64,000 bases of DNA from CAYRWR01 sp964428015. Its GTDB lineage: Bacteria; Spirochaetota; Brevinematia; Brevinematales; CAYRWR01. Below are positions 1-7,770 of the stretch, piece after piece. The notes beneath the pieces were generated by a model, which was given only the letters and a program-made list of their open reading frames with translations, searched no databases and was not told the DNA's origin. The stretch's first letter is position 1, and each line of letters begins with the position of its first letter. The DNA lies in contig CAYRWR010000012.1 of NCBI GenBank assembly GCA_964428015.1, positions 16,674 to 80,673 of the forward strand. Reading direction: 5' to 3'. The position numbers were made by a program, and so were the translations under genes.

Positions 1-99
1 GACGTTCTGGTAATCCAGATGGTGGAGGGCATTTACCAGGACTTTCCCCTGGGGATCAAACACCCCGTCTTTTAATATTACTTCTATTTTTGCCTTCAT
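1..99 (-). CDS. purS: PurS, phosphoribosylformylglycinamidine synthase subunit (N-terminal fragment)
   Basis: Only the first 33 residues are in the window; the gene runs off its left edge. They read MKAKIEVILKDGVFDPQGK followed by VLVNALHHLDYQNV, matching the start of PurS (usual form MKxKVxVxLKxGVLDPQGxAVxxALxxLG). PurS is the small bridging subunit of the PurLQS complex, which makes FGAM in purine synthesis; a separate PurS implies a split PurL/PurQ enzyme. The start is ATG at 99-97 with GGGAG just upstream. It lies 67 bp downstream of the RsbW-like gene on the same strand. Confidence 0.85.
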   Translation of the reverse strand, partial: MKAKIEVILKDGVFDPQGKVLVNALHHLDYQNV

Positions 100-166
100 G
101 TGATACTCCCCGATTCAATGACAATATATTACCTTGAAAGAGCAAAGAAATCAATTTTACTATGAT

Positions 167-601
167 TCAGGAGGATAAGTATTTAGTCATGATGATCTCA
201 TTGCCTGTGCCCTGGATATAATGATATTCCAAATTATCCATAAAAGTCTTCATAGTAAAAACACCTAAACCAGTGGTTCGCCCTTCTTTTACATGTTTAT
301 CAATATCGGGCATAGGGCGCTGTGTGGGGTCATAGGGCCTGCCCTGATCCCGAAGAATGATTTCCATTCCCTGGTCTATCTTTCTCAATTCAATCTCGAT
401 GAATTTTCTGCTATCCGGCAGGCCCGGATCTTCCTGATAGGCATGTCTAATGATGTTGGTAGCAGCTTCATCCACAGCCATTTCAATCTGGGAAAGTTCC
501 TCTTCTTTAAATCCCAGGGTGCGGGCATAGTTGATGCTAAAGGTTCGGATTTCCTGGAGATAATCAGTCTGACCAGGCAGAGTGAGTTTTAATTTTTTCA
601 T
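167..601 (-). CDS. RsbW/SpoIIAB-like anti-sigma-factor serine kinase
   Basis: A 144-residue stand-alone GHKL ATPase domain of the anti-sigma-factor kinase type. The N box is residues 41-55 (MAVDEAATNIIRHAY, with E45 and N49), G1 is LRDQGRPYDP near 83-92 and G2 is GLGVFTMK near 111-118. Family members bind a sigma factor or other partner and phosphorylate a STAS antagonist, releasing the partner. The gene lies 11 bp downstream of a STAS gene, the usual antagonist-kinase pair. No sigma factor gene is visible here, so the target is unknown; it may not be a sigma factor. Confidence 0.85.
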   Translation of the reverse strand: MKKLKLTLPGQTDYLQEIRTFSINYARTLGFKEEELSQIEMAVDEAATNIIRHAYQEDPGLPDSRKFIEIELRKIDQGMEIILRDQGRPYDPTQRPMPDIDKHVKEGRTTGLGVFTMKTFMDNLEYHYIQGTGNEIIMTKYLSS

Positions 602-612
602 CCTTAAAAAAG

Positions 613-951
613 TTAAAAGGCTTTTTTGGCTTCGTCCAGGGTTGCGCTCAGTTTTAATACCTTGGAAAACCCCATGGTATCAAATACTTTTCTAATCTTA
701 TCGGTTATCCCGCAGATAATAACATTGCCGCCTTTGGAATGAGCCTCATTGAAGGCTGCCATAAGGACACCCAGGCCTGCTGTGGCTATATAATCCAATC
801 CGCTCAATTCAACTATAATTTTTTTTGTCTGTGACAATAAATCCTTCAGACCTTTGTCAAACTGCGGAGCTACATGAGCATCCACACTGCCCTGGACGTT
901 TAGTACCGCAATCCCGTTAGCCATACTGCTGTTTAGGTTAAAACTAGGCAT
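613..951 (-). CDS. STAS-domain anti-sigma-factor antagonist (SpoIIAA/RsbV family)
   Basis: A 112-residue single STAS domain. The conserved loop reads DYIATAGLGVLMAA (residues 53-66). Classical members have D-S-S-G-L or S-S-A-G-L here; T57 is the only hydroxyl residue left in the loop and is the likely phospho-acceptor. In the family, the unphosphorylated form binds the kinase and frees its partner. The neighbouring RsbW-like kinase supports this role. It lies 54 bp downstream of the outer-membrane barrel gene on the same strand. Confidence 0.85.
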   Translation of the reverse strand: MPSFNLNSSMANGIAVLNVQGSVDAHVAPQFDKGLKDLLSQTKKIIVELSGLDYIATAGLGVLMAAFNEAHSKGGNVIICGITDKIRKVFDTMGFSKVLKLSATLDEAKKAF

Positions 952-1005
952 CTATATCTCCTTGAATTATATCTGGTCCGGTGATGATTAAAAAGCAGAA
1001 AGTGG

Positions 1006-2163
1006 CTAAATTACCAGCCCTATCTCCAGGGTCAGGTTTTGTTCAGGCAGACTGCCGGGTAAAGCCCCCAACTCTTCAGTATAATAGGCAGCATTAACTT
1101 TAATCAGAGGTAAATCCAGACTGAGTCCCAGGGTGGGGTAGCCTTTGTAAAATCCAGCACGGGCTACCAGAATCCGGAGTAAGCGCATTTCCGCTCCCAT
1201 TCTTAATTTTAAGAAGTAGTTCTCGGAAAAGTCAAGCGCGTTGATGACATCGGCACTAAGTGTCAACTCCATAAGTGATTTAGCTCTTTTTCCCAGATTG
1301 AAACTCATACCCAGATCCAGACTGGGTTTGAAATAACTGTTGGATATAGAGGCACCACCTGTTATTTTCTGGAAATTAGCATCGTATTCCGACCATTTGA
1401 ATCCAGTTGAGAGCCAGTTCTTTACAGTGACGCCTATATTGATATACTGCAATTTGACCAGAAAGCCCAGGTCTGAGCTGATATTCTGTCCCATATAAAG
1501 ACCCTGGCTGAAATTTCCGATGTTCATGCCCAAATCAAAGGCCTCTGCAATACTCATACGGGGATCTTCATATTTGACGCGATTCAGGTAGGTGACTGTA
1601 AATCCGCCATAAAAACGTCCGAATTTTCCCAGGAATAATGGGAAGGGGAGTTCAAATCCATAACCTGCTTTAAAGCCGATATCGACGATCGTAGCGAAAT
1701 CCACATAAGGAAGACCCGCGCTCTGGTGGAAGACCATTGAGGTATCAAAATCATCATAGAGCATGATTCCCAGTCCATTTCCCACGTAACCCAGGGCTAA
1801 AGGTCCGCCTAAAGCCACATGTGCTTTCAGATTGACCAGGGTTTGCCACTGTGCCGGGGTTAAAGCGGAAGTGTCTGTGCTGGGCCCCAGGGTATTATAA
1901 ATCTGATAGAACTCATAAAGGTCCCAGTTGGCGGTGACGCCAGCCTGTAAGATGGAAAAGGCTTTGTAATCCCGGGTACCCAATAGGGCGGGATTGTAAA
2001 ACATACTGTTCCAGCCCCCGGTGATAGCCACTGATGCACCGCCGCGACCCATAATATCAGCCGGTTTGTGGATATCAGTTTCGTACTCAACCGGATAGGC
2101 TGTACTGACTAAAAACCCTGCAATCAAGGCTATGAGGGAAAGGGTATTAATATTTCTTTTCAT
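1006..2163 (-). CDS. predicted outer-membrane beta-barrel protein (UPF0164/PorV/FadL-like)
   Basis: A 385-residue exported protein. The chosen ATG (2163) is preceded by GGAGG and opens a signal peptide MKRNINTLSLIALIAGFLVS ending near TAYPVEY; a longer in-frame start at 2190 lacks such a site. The mature N-terminus (PADIMGRGGASVAITGGWNSM, FYNPALLG) resembles the conserved start of UPF0164/PorV/FadL-like barrels, which are common in spirochaetes and Bacteroidetes. The rest alternates aromatic and polar residues as in beta-barrels and ends NLTLEIGLVI. Its role could be hydrophobic-substrate transport or an assembly scaffold; the sequence does not decide. The upstream TPR lipoprotein gene ends 16 bp before it and is probably co-transcribed. 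Confidence 0.7.
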   Translation of the reverse strand: MKRNINTLSLIALIAGFLVSTAYPVEYETDIHKPADIMGRGGASVAITGGWNSMFYNPALLGTRDYKAFSILQAGVTANWDLYEFYQIYNTLGPSTDTSALTPAQWQTLVNLKAHVALGGPLALGYVGNGLGIMLYDDFDTSMVFHQSAGLPYVDFATIVDIGFKAGYGFELPFPLFLGKFGRFYGGFTVTYLNRVKYEDPRMSIAEAFDLGMNIGNFSQGLYMGQNISSDLGFLVKLQYINIGVTVKNWLSTGFKWSEYDANFQKITGGASISNSYFKPSLDLGMSFNLGKRAKSLMELTLSADVINALDFSENYFLKLRMGAEMRLLRILVARAGFYKGYPTLGLSLDLPLIKVNAAYYTEELGALPGSLPEQNLTLEIGLVI

Positions 2164-2179
2164 GTTATTCCTCCAGGGC

Positions 2180-3148
2180 CTATAATCCATACATATTACT
2201 GATCAGGGACCCAAAATTGGTAAGATCAGGGAAAATATTACTGACTGAATCCAGATTGGTGATACCCACGGATTGTAAATCCGCGATCAGGTCATTGTAA
2301 TTGGTGTAACCCTGATTAAAGATTATATTTGTAACATCACTGGTATTGGACAGTCCGAATTGACCCAAAGTGTCATAGGAACTGAACTGACTTAACATAC
2401 CGTCCAGTTCGGTTTTTATACCCTCAATGGGTGTCCTTAATCCGGTAACGATGTTTAAAGCTTCTGAAGAGGTCAATCCGTTCTGCACATTAGATAAGCT
2501 CAGCATACTTCGTCCATACAGGATTTCAAACTGATTGGTCTTGAGAGACAAATTGTAGACCAGGTGGACCACTTCTACAAAATTAGATAAATTAGGCAGA
2601 TTGTCTGAGAAAGTAAAGTCAGGGTTGACGGTGTAGATATCATTGGTGTCTGACAGGATGTTGCCGTCGTTATCACTGTCAATCAACGAAAATGCCGCGT
2701 ATACGGTATTAAACAGGAAAAAGTTCAGGTTGATGCTGTTATCCTGGGCTGGTATCACCCTGTCTCCATCAGAATTTATTATGTGCCAGAGATTGGTGCT
2801 GACAACCCGGCTGGCGGCATAGAGATTGTTCATACCTATGCGGGAATAATCTCCATCAATAACAGCCTGGATGATATTGGTCAGGGGGACTTTCCAGAAC
2901 AGGTAAGCGGTTGAGATACCTTCACGCGCTACTGAGTTGGCGGGATTAATGATGAGAGCCTGCTCAAAAGAGTTATAAGCCAGCTCGTATTCCATATTGT
3001 TTAAATAAGCCTGACCCATTTTAACCAGCCTGGTATCATCCTGAAAAGCATCTGGATCTCCATGGCCCAGAATAGCAAATATATTAAAACAGGAAGCCAG
3101 GAGGAGAGTGCTGAGAATAATCCCGGCTGCAAATATTTGGCGTTTCAT
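2180..3148 (-). CDS. TPR-containing lipoprotein
   Basis: 322 residues with a lipoprotein signal: hydrophobic core IILSTLLL followed by lipobox LASC (Cys20). Residues about 45-80 form a TPR-like unit (YLNNMEYELAYNSFEQALII, NPANSVARE). A later stretch, DSDNDGNILSDTNDIY, is calcium-loop-like. The C-terminal half is rich in N, L, S and T and is not recognised. Likely a periplasm-facing outer-membrane lipoprotein working with the barrel protein encoded just downstream; this pairing is inferred from the 16-bp spacing. GGAGG precedes the ATG. Confidence 0.7.
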   Translation of the reverse strand: MKRQIFAAGIILSTLLLASCFNIFAILGHGDPDAFQDDTRLVKMGQAYLNNMEYELAYNSFEQALIINPANSVAREGISTAYLFWKVPLTNIIQAVIDGDYSRIGMNNLYAASRVVSTNLWHIINSDGDRVIPAQDNSINLNFFLFNTVYAAFSLIDSDNDGNILSDTNDIYTVNPDFTFSDNLPNLSNFVEVVHLVYNLSLKTNQFEILYGRSMLSLSNVQNGLTSSEALNIVTGLRTPIEGIKTELDGMLSQFSSYDTLGQFGLSNTSDVTNIIFNQGYTNYNDLIADLQSVGITNLDSVSNIFPDLTNFGSLISNMYGL

Positions 3149-3177
3149 AGCGACCTCCGATATTTATCTTCTATATA

Positions 3178-3206
3178 AATATACTACGGAAGCCGCTAAA
3201 ATACAA
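3178..3206 (-). promoter_or_regulatory. sigma-70 promoter of the TPR lipoprotein/barrel operon
   Basis: On the minus strand, TTGTAT (3206-3201), 17-bp spacer, TATATT (3183-3178), about 30 bp upstream of the lipoprotein ATG. It is divergent from the starch-lipoprotein promoter 50 bp away. Confidence 0.6.
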
Positions 3207-3254
3207 CCGTAAATTGCTTTATTTATGAGCGAGGCTAAAAAAATGAGATGTTTA

Positions 3255-3268
3255 TGTAAGCGCTTACT
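3255..3268 (+). promoter_or_regulatory. LacI/CcpA-type operator upstream of CBM lipoprotein 1
   Basis: TGTAAGCGCTTACT contains the perfect 12-bp palindrome GTAAGCGCTTAC and fits the catabolite-responsive consensus TGWNANCGNTNWCA except at the last base. It abuts the -35 box. The same core recurs at 4567-4580 and 14957-14970, upstream of the other two starch-related genes. Confidence 0.75.
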
Positions 3269-3296
3269 TGACAGGAACCGGGTGTTCTGGTAAAAT
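3268..3296 (+). promoter_or_regulatory. sigma-70 promoter of CBM lipoprotein 1
   Basis: TTGACA (3268-3273), 17-bp spacer, TAAAAT (3291-3296). The leader to the ATG at 3331 is about 28 nt and contains AGGAGA as ribosome binding site. The operator overlaps the first base of the -35 box. Confidence 0.8.
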
Positions 3297-3330
3297 ATAT
3301 ATGTAATAATAAACAATTAGGAGACATACT

Positions 3331-4152
3331 ATGAGAAAGGTATTGAGTATTCTTGCCGTATTTTCTTTATTAACCATTTTTTCCTGTTCAGTGCAGGAAA
3401 GTTTTGCAGATCTGAACAGCCAGGCTGTAGTCAATGGCTATGGTGAAGGCACCAAGGTGAAAGCCTTTTTTGGAGAGCTGGAAGCTTATGGTACTGCTCC
3501 CCAATACTATGTAAATTTCAATGGCGCAATTGAAATCGAAAATGTGGCGTACAGTAAAGAAGTGACTGTACACTGGGCCTATGTTGAATATGATGGCACA
3601 CCCACCAGTCAGTGGTACGACACTCCTGCCGCTTATTGCAAGAATCTGGGTAACAATAAGGAACTATGGAGATGGTCCAAAGACGGCATTTCCGTACCCT
3701 TCCGCGGCTCTGTCATGATTCGCTATGCCATCAAATATAAAGTGAATGGCGTGGAATACTGGGATAATAATAACGGTGCAGACTACAGAGTCGGCGTCAG
3801 CTATTTTTGGACGGTCGACCGTATGACTATGGGAAAGAGTGAAGTGGCTGAGCTGAGCGCCCAGATGTACCATGTAAATGCTACTGAGCCTTACACCCTG
3901 TTCAATGGAATGGTATATACTTCCCAGAATATTCAGGGCGGCCAGGTAAACCTGGTGTACTCTACTGACAACTGGCAGACTGTTAAAGTCCAGCCTCTTA
4001 CTTCCAATTCCTACAACCCCAATGAATGGTCCTATTACGTCCAGTTCCCTGGGGAAGTGAATGAAGTGGTGTATGTGTTCAGTTTTGACCATGATGGTTA
4101 TACTTCCTGGGATGATAACTTTGACGAAGATCATCACATGTTGATCCCTTAA
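3331..4152 (+). CDS. surface starch/glycogen-binding lipoprotein with two CBM21-like modules
   Basis: 273 residues with lipoprotein signal MRKVLSILAVFSLLTIFSC (Cys19). Two tandem modules follow, about residues 35-160 and 175-270. Each ends in the aromatic/Asn motif typical of CBM21/CBM53 starch-binding domains: VEYWDNNNGADYRV (142-154) and TSWDDNFDEDHH (258-269). Each also has a W-Y/N-W pair (WYDTPAAY; STDNWQTVKV). The family binds alpha-glucans; the lipid anchor suggests display on an envelope membrane. It is 41% or so of an operator-linked set with the paralogue at 4628 and the amylase at 11476. Glucan binding is inferred from motif and regulation; no catalytic domain is present. Confidence 0.75.
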   Translation: MRKVLSILAVFSLLTIFSCSVQESFADLNSQAVVNGYGEGTKVKAFFGELEAYGTAPQYYVNFNGAIEIENVAYSKEVTVHWAYVEYDGTPTSQWYDTPAAYCKNLGNNKELWRWSKDGISVPFRGSVMIRYAIKYKVNGVEYWDNNNGADYRVGVSYFWTVDRMTMGKSEVAELSAQMYHVNATEPYTLFNGMVYTSQNIQGGQVNLVYSTDNWQTVKVQPLTSNSYNPNEWSYYVQFPGEVNEVVYVFSFDHDGYTSWDDNFDEDHHMLIP

Positions 4153-4170
4153 TAAAGTATTATGTAATAC

Positions 4171-4198
4171 AGCCCCCGCTAGCCGGGGGCTTTTTTTA
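4171..4198 (+). terminator. rho-independent terminator after CBM lipoprotein 1
   Basis: AGCCCCCG / CGGGGGCT stem with loop CTAGC, then seven T. It sits 18 bp after the stop codon. Confidence 0.9.
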
Positions 4199-4562
4199 TG
4201 TGTGATACACCCGTAGGGAAAAGCCTGTTAAATACAGTGGGTAGAAATCAGCATCACCCGGCATGTGTGCGTCGGCGTAGCCTTAATAATAACGGCACCC
4301 AAAACAAATATAAAAGGTATAGCCTATCACTCCGGCAGAAAATAATATAGGTCGGAGTAAATCCCGTCCTACCGCCGCCCGCCCCAGGAATCGCTGGGAA
4401 AAACAGATTTAAGGCACTCAGTATACACAGAGGAAAAAGCCCCGGCCCGGGACAGGGGATTTAATTGAGACAGTCTGAGTTGGTTTATCCCTGGTGACCC
4501 TATTAAAAAATCACAATTAATTTTAAAAAAACACTAAAATAGTGCAATATGCACTAAAAAAG
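4199..4562. other. 364-bp intergenic region with no gene found
   Basis: Between the terminator of the first CBM lipoprotein and the promoter of the second. I found no open frame with a ribosome site, no tRNA and no convincing RNA motif. GC-rich segments (4361-4395, 4437-4460) are the only compositional feature. Confidence 0.5.
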
Positions 4563-4591
4563 TTGACGGAAGCGCTTACATCGGTTATACT
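4563..4591 (+). promoter_or_regulatory. sigma-70 promoter of CBM lipoprotein 2
   Basis: TTGACG (4563-4568), 17-bp spacer, TATACT (4586-4591). The LacI-type operator fills most of the spacer, so a bound protein would block polymerase. AAGGAG precedes the ATG at 4628. Confidence 0.8.
4567..4580 (+). promoter_or_regulatory. LacI/CcpA-type operator inside the CBM lipoprotein 2 promoter
   Basis: CGGAAGCGCTTACA shares the core AAGCGCTTAC with the site at 3255-3268. It lies between the -35 and -10 boxes, a position that indicates repression. Confidence 0.7.
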
Positions 4592-4627
4592 ATTAGCGTA
4601 AAAAAAACCTTTAACAAGGAGTAAACC

Positions 4628-5458
4628 ATGAAAAATGTATTTAAGCTGATGAGTATAGTAGTCTTGGCCGCTCTGGCTGCCTGCGGTAGTCTGGAAAGCG
4701 GGATGGAAACCCCCCAGCTGGGCGGGGAAGTATCCGGTGTAAAAGGATATGGAGAAGGTACACAGGTCAAGCTGTACTACGCCAAGGTAGTCGGTACCGG
4801 ATTCCAGAGCTTTGAAATCAAAGGCTATGTGGAAGTAAAAAAGGCTGCAGGCAACCGTCAGGTAGTAGTGCACTATGTGGCGCCCGGTGTGAGCGGTGAT
4901 CAGAATTGGCACGATGTTCAGGCTACCTACCTCAAGGATGCGGAAGACCCCACCAAAGAAATCTGGGCTTTTGTCATCGAGGGTATGGATTCTTCTGTCG
5001 ATCCTCAGGGCTATGCCCGCTTTGCGGTGAAATACGCGGTCAATGGTGTGAATTACTGGGACAATAACGGCGGTTATGATTACTGGCTGAGCTTTGCCGA
5101 CCAGATCGCTTTTGGTAAGAGCAATGTGGCTCTGGACTATGCCTACTATACAGTTGGACCCAGCTACAACCCTTATCCTCCCCAGTTCACCGGCTATGTC
5201 TATGTCAAGGATCTGGCCTATGACAAAGTCCTGCAGGTGACCTATACCACCAATAACTGGAAGGACACTCTGGTACTGAATGGCAACTATCAGTCAGAAG
5301 AAGGTCTGGATGGAGAAGTATGGTGGTTTTCAACTATTCTGCCCTACAAAGCCAGCAGCATCAAGTTTGCGGTCCATTACACTACTCCGGTCAACAATAG
5401 CTGGGACAACAACTTCAAAGCTGACTATGTAATCAATGGCAGTGAAACCATTCGCTAA
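4628..5458 (+). CDS. surface starch/glycogen-binding lipoprotein, paralogue of the preceding one
   Basis: 276 residues, lipoprotein signal MKNVFKLMSIVVLAALAAC (Cys19). It has the same two-module plan as the protein at 3331-4152: VKGYGEGTQVKLYYAKV and VNYWDNNGGYDYWL in the first module, TYTTNNWKDT and VNNSWDNNFKADYVI in the second. The W-D-N-N...D-Y motif is the CBM21/CBM53 signature. The two proteins share the YGEGT(K/Q)VK start, so they are a tandem duplication that kept the same regulation. It has its own promoter and terminator. The likely role is holding alpha-glucan at the cell envelope for the secreted amylase. Confidence 0.75.
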   Translation: MKNVFKLMSIVVLAALAACGSLESGMETPQLGGEVSGVKGYGEGTQVKLYYAKVVGTGFQSFEIKGYVEVKKAAGNRQVVVHYVAPGVSGDQNWHDVQATYLKDAEDPTKEIWAFVIEGMDSSVDPQGYARFAVKYAVNGVNYWDNNGGYDYWLSFADQIAFGKSNVALDYAYYTVGPSYNPYPPQFTGYVYVKDLAYDKVLQVTYTTNNWKDTLVLNGNYQSEEGLDGEVWWFSTILPYKASSIKFAVHYTTPVNNSWDNNFKADYVINGSETIR

Positions 5459-5485
5459 GCTAACCCACACGTTTTTTGTATAAAA

Positions 5486-5517
5486 AAAGGCGGTCTCCCA
5501 TGGAGACTGCCTTTTTA
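5486..5517 (+). terminator. rho-independent terminator after CBM lipoprotein 2
   Basis: AGGCGGTCTCC / GGAGACTGCCT stem, three-base loop (one G-T pair), then TTTTT. A-rich on the left, so it may also act on the convergent gene at 5543-5971. Confidence 0.85.
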
Positions 5518-5542
5518 CTTTTAGTAATAAAATGAGAAGATG

Positions 5543-5971
5543 TTACTGTCCTGAATCTTCATTTTGGTTCAGTCTGATGCCTGACCATTCCTGGTCCGTG
5601 GTGTCTTCCTCCAGCCCCCAGTAACCTGAAAAACTGTCATAATACCCGGAAAATAGCATCCTCAGCCAGCCTGTACCATATTTATCAGTCCAGCGGCACA
5701 GTACCACGAATCGGTCTTCCCACTGAAATTCACTCAAAGTACCCTCTATTTCACCGTCCTCTTCATACATAACATAGGTACCGGAAACCTGTCCACTGTC
5801 TTCCTGGAAAAAGGAAGTCTGAACTTGTAAGGATTGACCGGAACTGCGCAGCGTTCCCTGAAAGTCCCCCAGTATATCCAGATTGACAGAATGAGGGTCC
5901 TGGGGGTAAACCTGTGAGTTGAAAGTAAAAATACAGGACAACATCAATGGAATTAAAAAACGTTTGTTCAT
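5543..5971 (-). CDS. small exported protein of unknown function
   Basis: 142 residues from ATG 5971, chosen because GGAG lies 6 nt upstream and it opens a signal peptide (MNKRFLIPLMLSCIFTFNSQ, cleavage near VYPQD); the longer start at 6007 has neither. The mature part alternates G, T, S and aromatic residues (DFQGTLRSSG, GQVSGTYVMYEEDGEIEGTL, FSGYYDSFSGYWGL), a pattern of small beta-barrel or beta-sandwich periplasmic proteins. I do not recognise the family. Confidence 0.6.
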   Translation of the reverse strand: MNKRFLIPLMLSCIFTFNSQVYPQDPHSVNLDILGDFQGTLRSSGQSLQVQTSFFQEDSGQVSGTYVMYEEDGEIEGTLSEFQWEDRFVVLCRWTDKYGTGWLRMLFSGYYDSFSGYWGLEEDTTDQEWSGIRLNQNEDSGQ

Positions 5972-6084
5972 ATCTGCTCCTTTTAAAAAAAGGTTATTTC
6001 TGACCACTCATTTTAGGATCAGACAACAAAAAAATCTACAATCAAAATATTATTTTTCCCCCACTACTACTTGGTTAGAATAAA

Positions 6085-6318
6085 TTATTTGGATCCAAAA
6101 GATCCGGGTTTTTTGTGCCAGGTCCGGGGAGTGAGGTCCTTGATATAGAGACGGGATAGTGTACCGCAATCCAGGCACAGGTCAGCGTACATCTGCAGGG
6201 TATTTATCAGGATACCGTGCATATAGTTAGGGCCGATATTTCCGGTTTCTGTATCCTGTCCAATGGACACGCCTTCTTCTACATGGGTACTGCCACAAAA
6301 ATTGCATTTAATTTCCAT
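6085..6318 (-). CDS. small zinc-ribbon protein
   Basis: 77 residues with two CxxC knuckles, CNFC at 5-8 and CLDC near 48-51, spaced as in a zinc ribbon. Between them is a region with no enzyme motif; the tail is basic (TPRTWHKKPGSFGSK). GGAG precedes the ATG. It resembles small cytosolic metal-binding or adaptor proteins of unknown role. The next gene on this strand (5971) is 100 bp downstream. Confidence 0.6.
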   Translation of the reverse strand: MEIKCNFCGSTHVEEGVSIGQDTETGNIGPNYMHGILINTLQMYADLCLDCGTLSRLYIKDLTPRTWHKKPGSFGSK

Positions 6319-6537
6319 ATCTTCTCCTTTTACAGACAGTTTAAATAGAAGTGATACTATGAGTATAAATCCAGGTGAATATTTCCACCAATATATCCCG
6401 CTTGATTAAAGTAAGCTGAAGAGATAATGTATCCTGTCATTTTTATATATGAATAAAACCTGCTTAATTATGGAGTAATCTTATACTCATAAGTAAAATG
6501 ATTTCAGGTTAAAACAAGTGACTACCGGGGAGGGAAC

Positions 6538-7575
6538 GTGCCTAAACAACATAGGATTATCTGGTGGGGAGCTCTGTTTATAACAATGCTCCTGGGAATA
6601 GTAGGTGCAGTGAGAAGTTCGGGCACTAACACTATAAAAATCATGCCGATGACTTCTACAAACACTAATAGTCTGGAACCGGAAAATATTAAAACTAACA
6701 AAGAGGATGATTGGGGAAATAATGACATCACAACCAATTCTATTCCTGCTTTTTCCTTTCCGGAAATTTGGCATTATGCCCAGATCTACAGGATACTTCG
6801 TTTTGAAAAAATGCAGAATATACCTTTATTGCTTTCAAACTACTATAGGGAATTTAAGGTAATAGAAATAAAAGCCACTCGAAACAGGTATTTGATAGGG
6901 ACATCTCCTGATTCTCAAAGTCAGGAAATACTGATCAGAGGCACAGCTAACTTTAGAAACGCCCTGCAGGACCTGGAGTATACTAAAGTCTATGATAAAA
7001 AGCTGGGCATTAATCTTCATAAAGGCTTTAGAAAAACAGCCTGGGCCGTATACCGTGACATTCAGCAGTATTTGAAACCGGGTTATAAAATATATATTTC
7101 CGGACAATCACTGGGCGCAGCGGAAGCGTTGATTCTGGCTTTTTATCTCATTGAAGATGGCTATGATGTGGTAAAAGTAATAGATTTTGGGCAACCCAAA
7201 GTAACGGACTGGCAGGGTGTACAAAAATATCAGAAGCTGAATCTTCTCCGGATAGTAGACGAAAATGACCTTGTACCTTTGGTCCCACCTTCTACTGTCA
7301 GATACAGGAATAATCCTTACCGGCATTTGGGGCCTGAATTGATTCTTCTGGACGGACCTTATTACTGTCTGCTGGATGAAAAAAGAGGGGAAGATAAGAA
7401 GGTCACAGATTTCCAAAATATTCTGAAACTTCAGGGCTATAAACAGGAAATTCAGGAGCATCTCTTTCCCAGTTACCTGAAAAGATTACAGGATAAACTC
7501 ACCAATGCTATTTTGGTTCCTTACGCTGATCGGGAAAAATATATTGCAGTTTCCCAGGTAAAAAACAAGAAATAA
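6538..7575 (+). CDS. membrane-anchored class 3 lipase (alpha/beta hydrolase)
   Basis: 345 residues, GTG start with GGGAGG 3 nt before it. An N-terminal hydrophobic segment (about 8-25) acts as signal or anchor, then an Asn/Thr-rich linker (30-65). The hydrolase fold follows: nucleophile elbow GQSLG (Ser191), IDFGQPKV strand, DENDLVP (Asp241/244) and YRHLG (His263), matching the Ser-Asp-His triad of lipase_3 proteins. IRGTANFRNALQDLEY near 125-140 is the usual oxyanion-strand region. The substrate is unknown; an envelope lipid or ester is likely given the export signal. Confidence 0.8.
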   Translation: MPKQHRIIWWGALFITMLLGIVGAVRSSGTNTIKIMPMTSTNTNSLEPENIKTNKEDDWGNNDITTNSIPAFSFPEIWHYAQIYRILRFEKMQNIPLLLSNYYREFKVIEIKATRNRYLIGTSPDSQSQEILIRGTANFRNALQDLEYTKVYDKKLGINLHKGFRKTAWAVYRDIQQYLKPGYKIYISGQSLGAAEALILAFYLIEDGYDVVKVIDFGQPKVTDWQGVQKYQKLNLLRIVDENDLVPLVPPSTVRYRNNPYRHLGPELILLDGPYYCLLDEKRGEDKKVTDFQNILKLQGYKQEIQEHLFPSYLKRLQDKLTNAILVPYADREKYIAVSQVKNKK

Positions 7576-7770
7576 CACTTTTTTTACCTCTGCCGGCCTT
7601 GTTAACTTATATTTTCCAAGTTTAATTCATAGAAAACCACAAGGAAATAACCTCGCAAATAAAATAAGATTTGTTTTTTTTTCATTTGGTCATTACAATG
7701 AGTTGTCTGAAGGGTTAACTATAAGCCCTGGCTAAAATAATGCACTATCCTCCCAAATAAGGAGAGAGGC

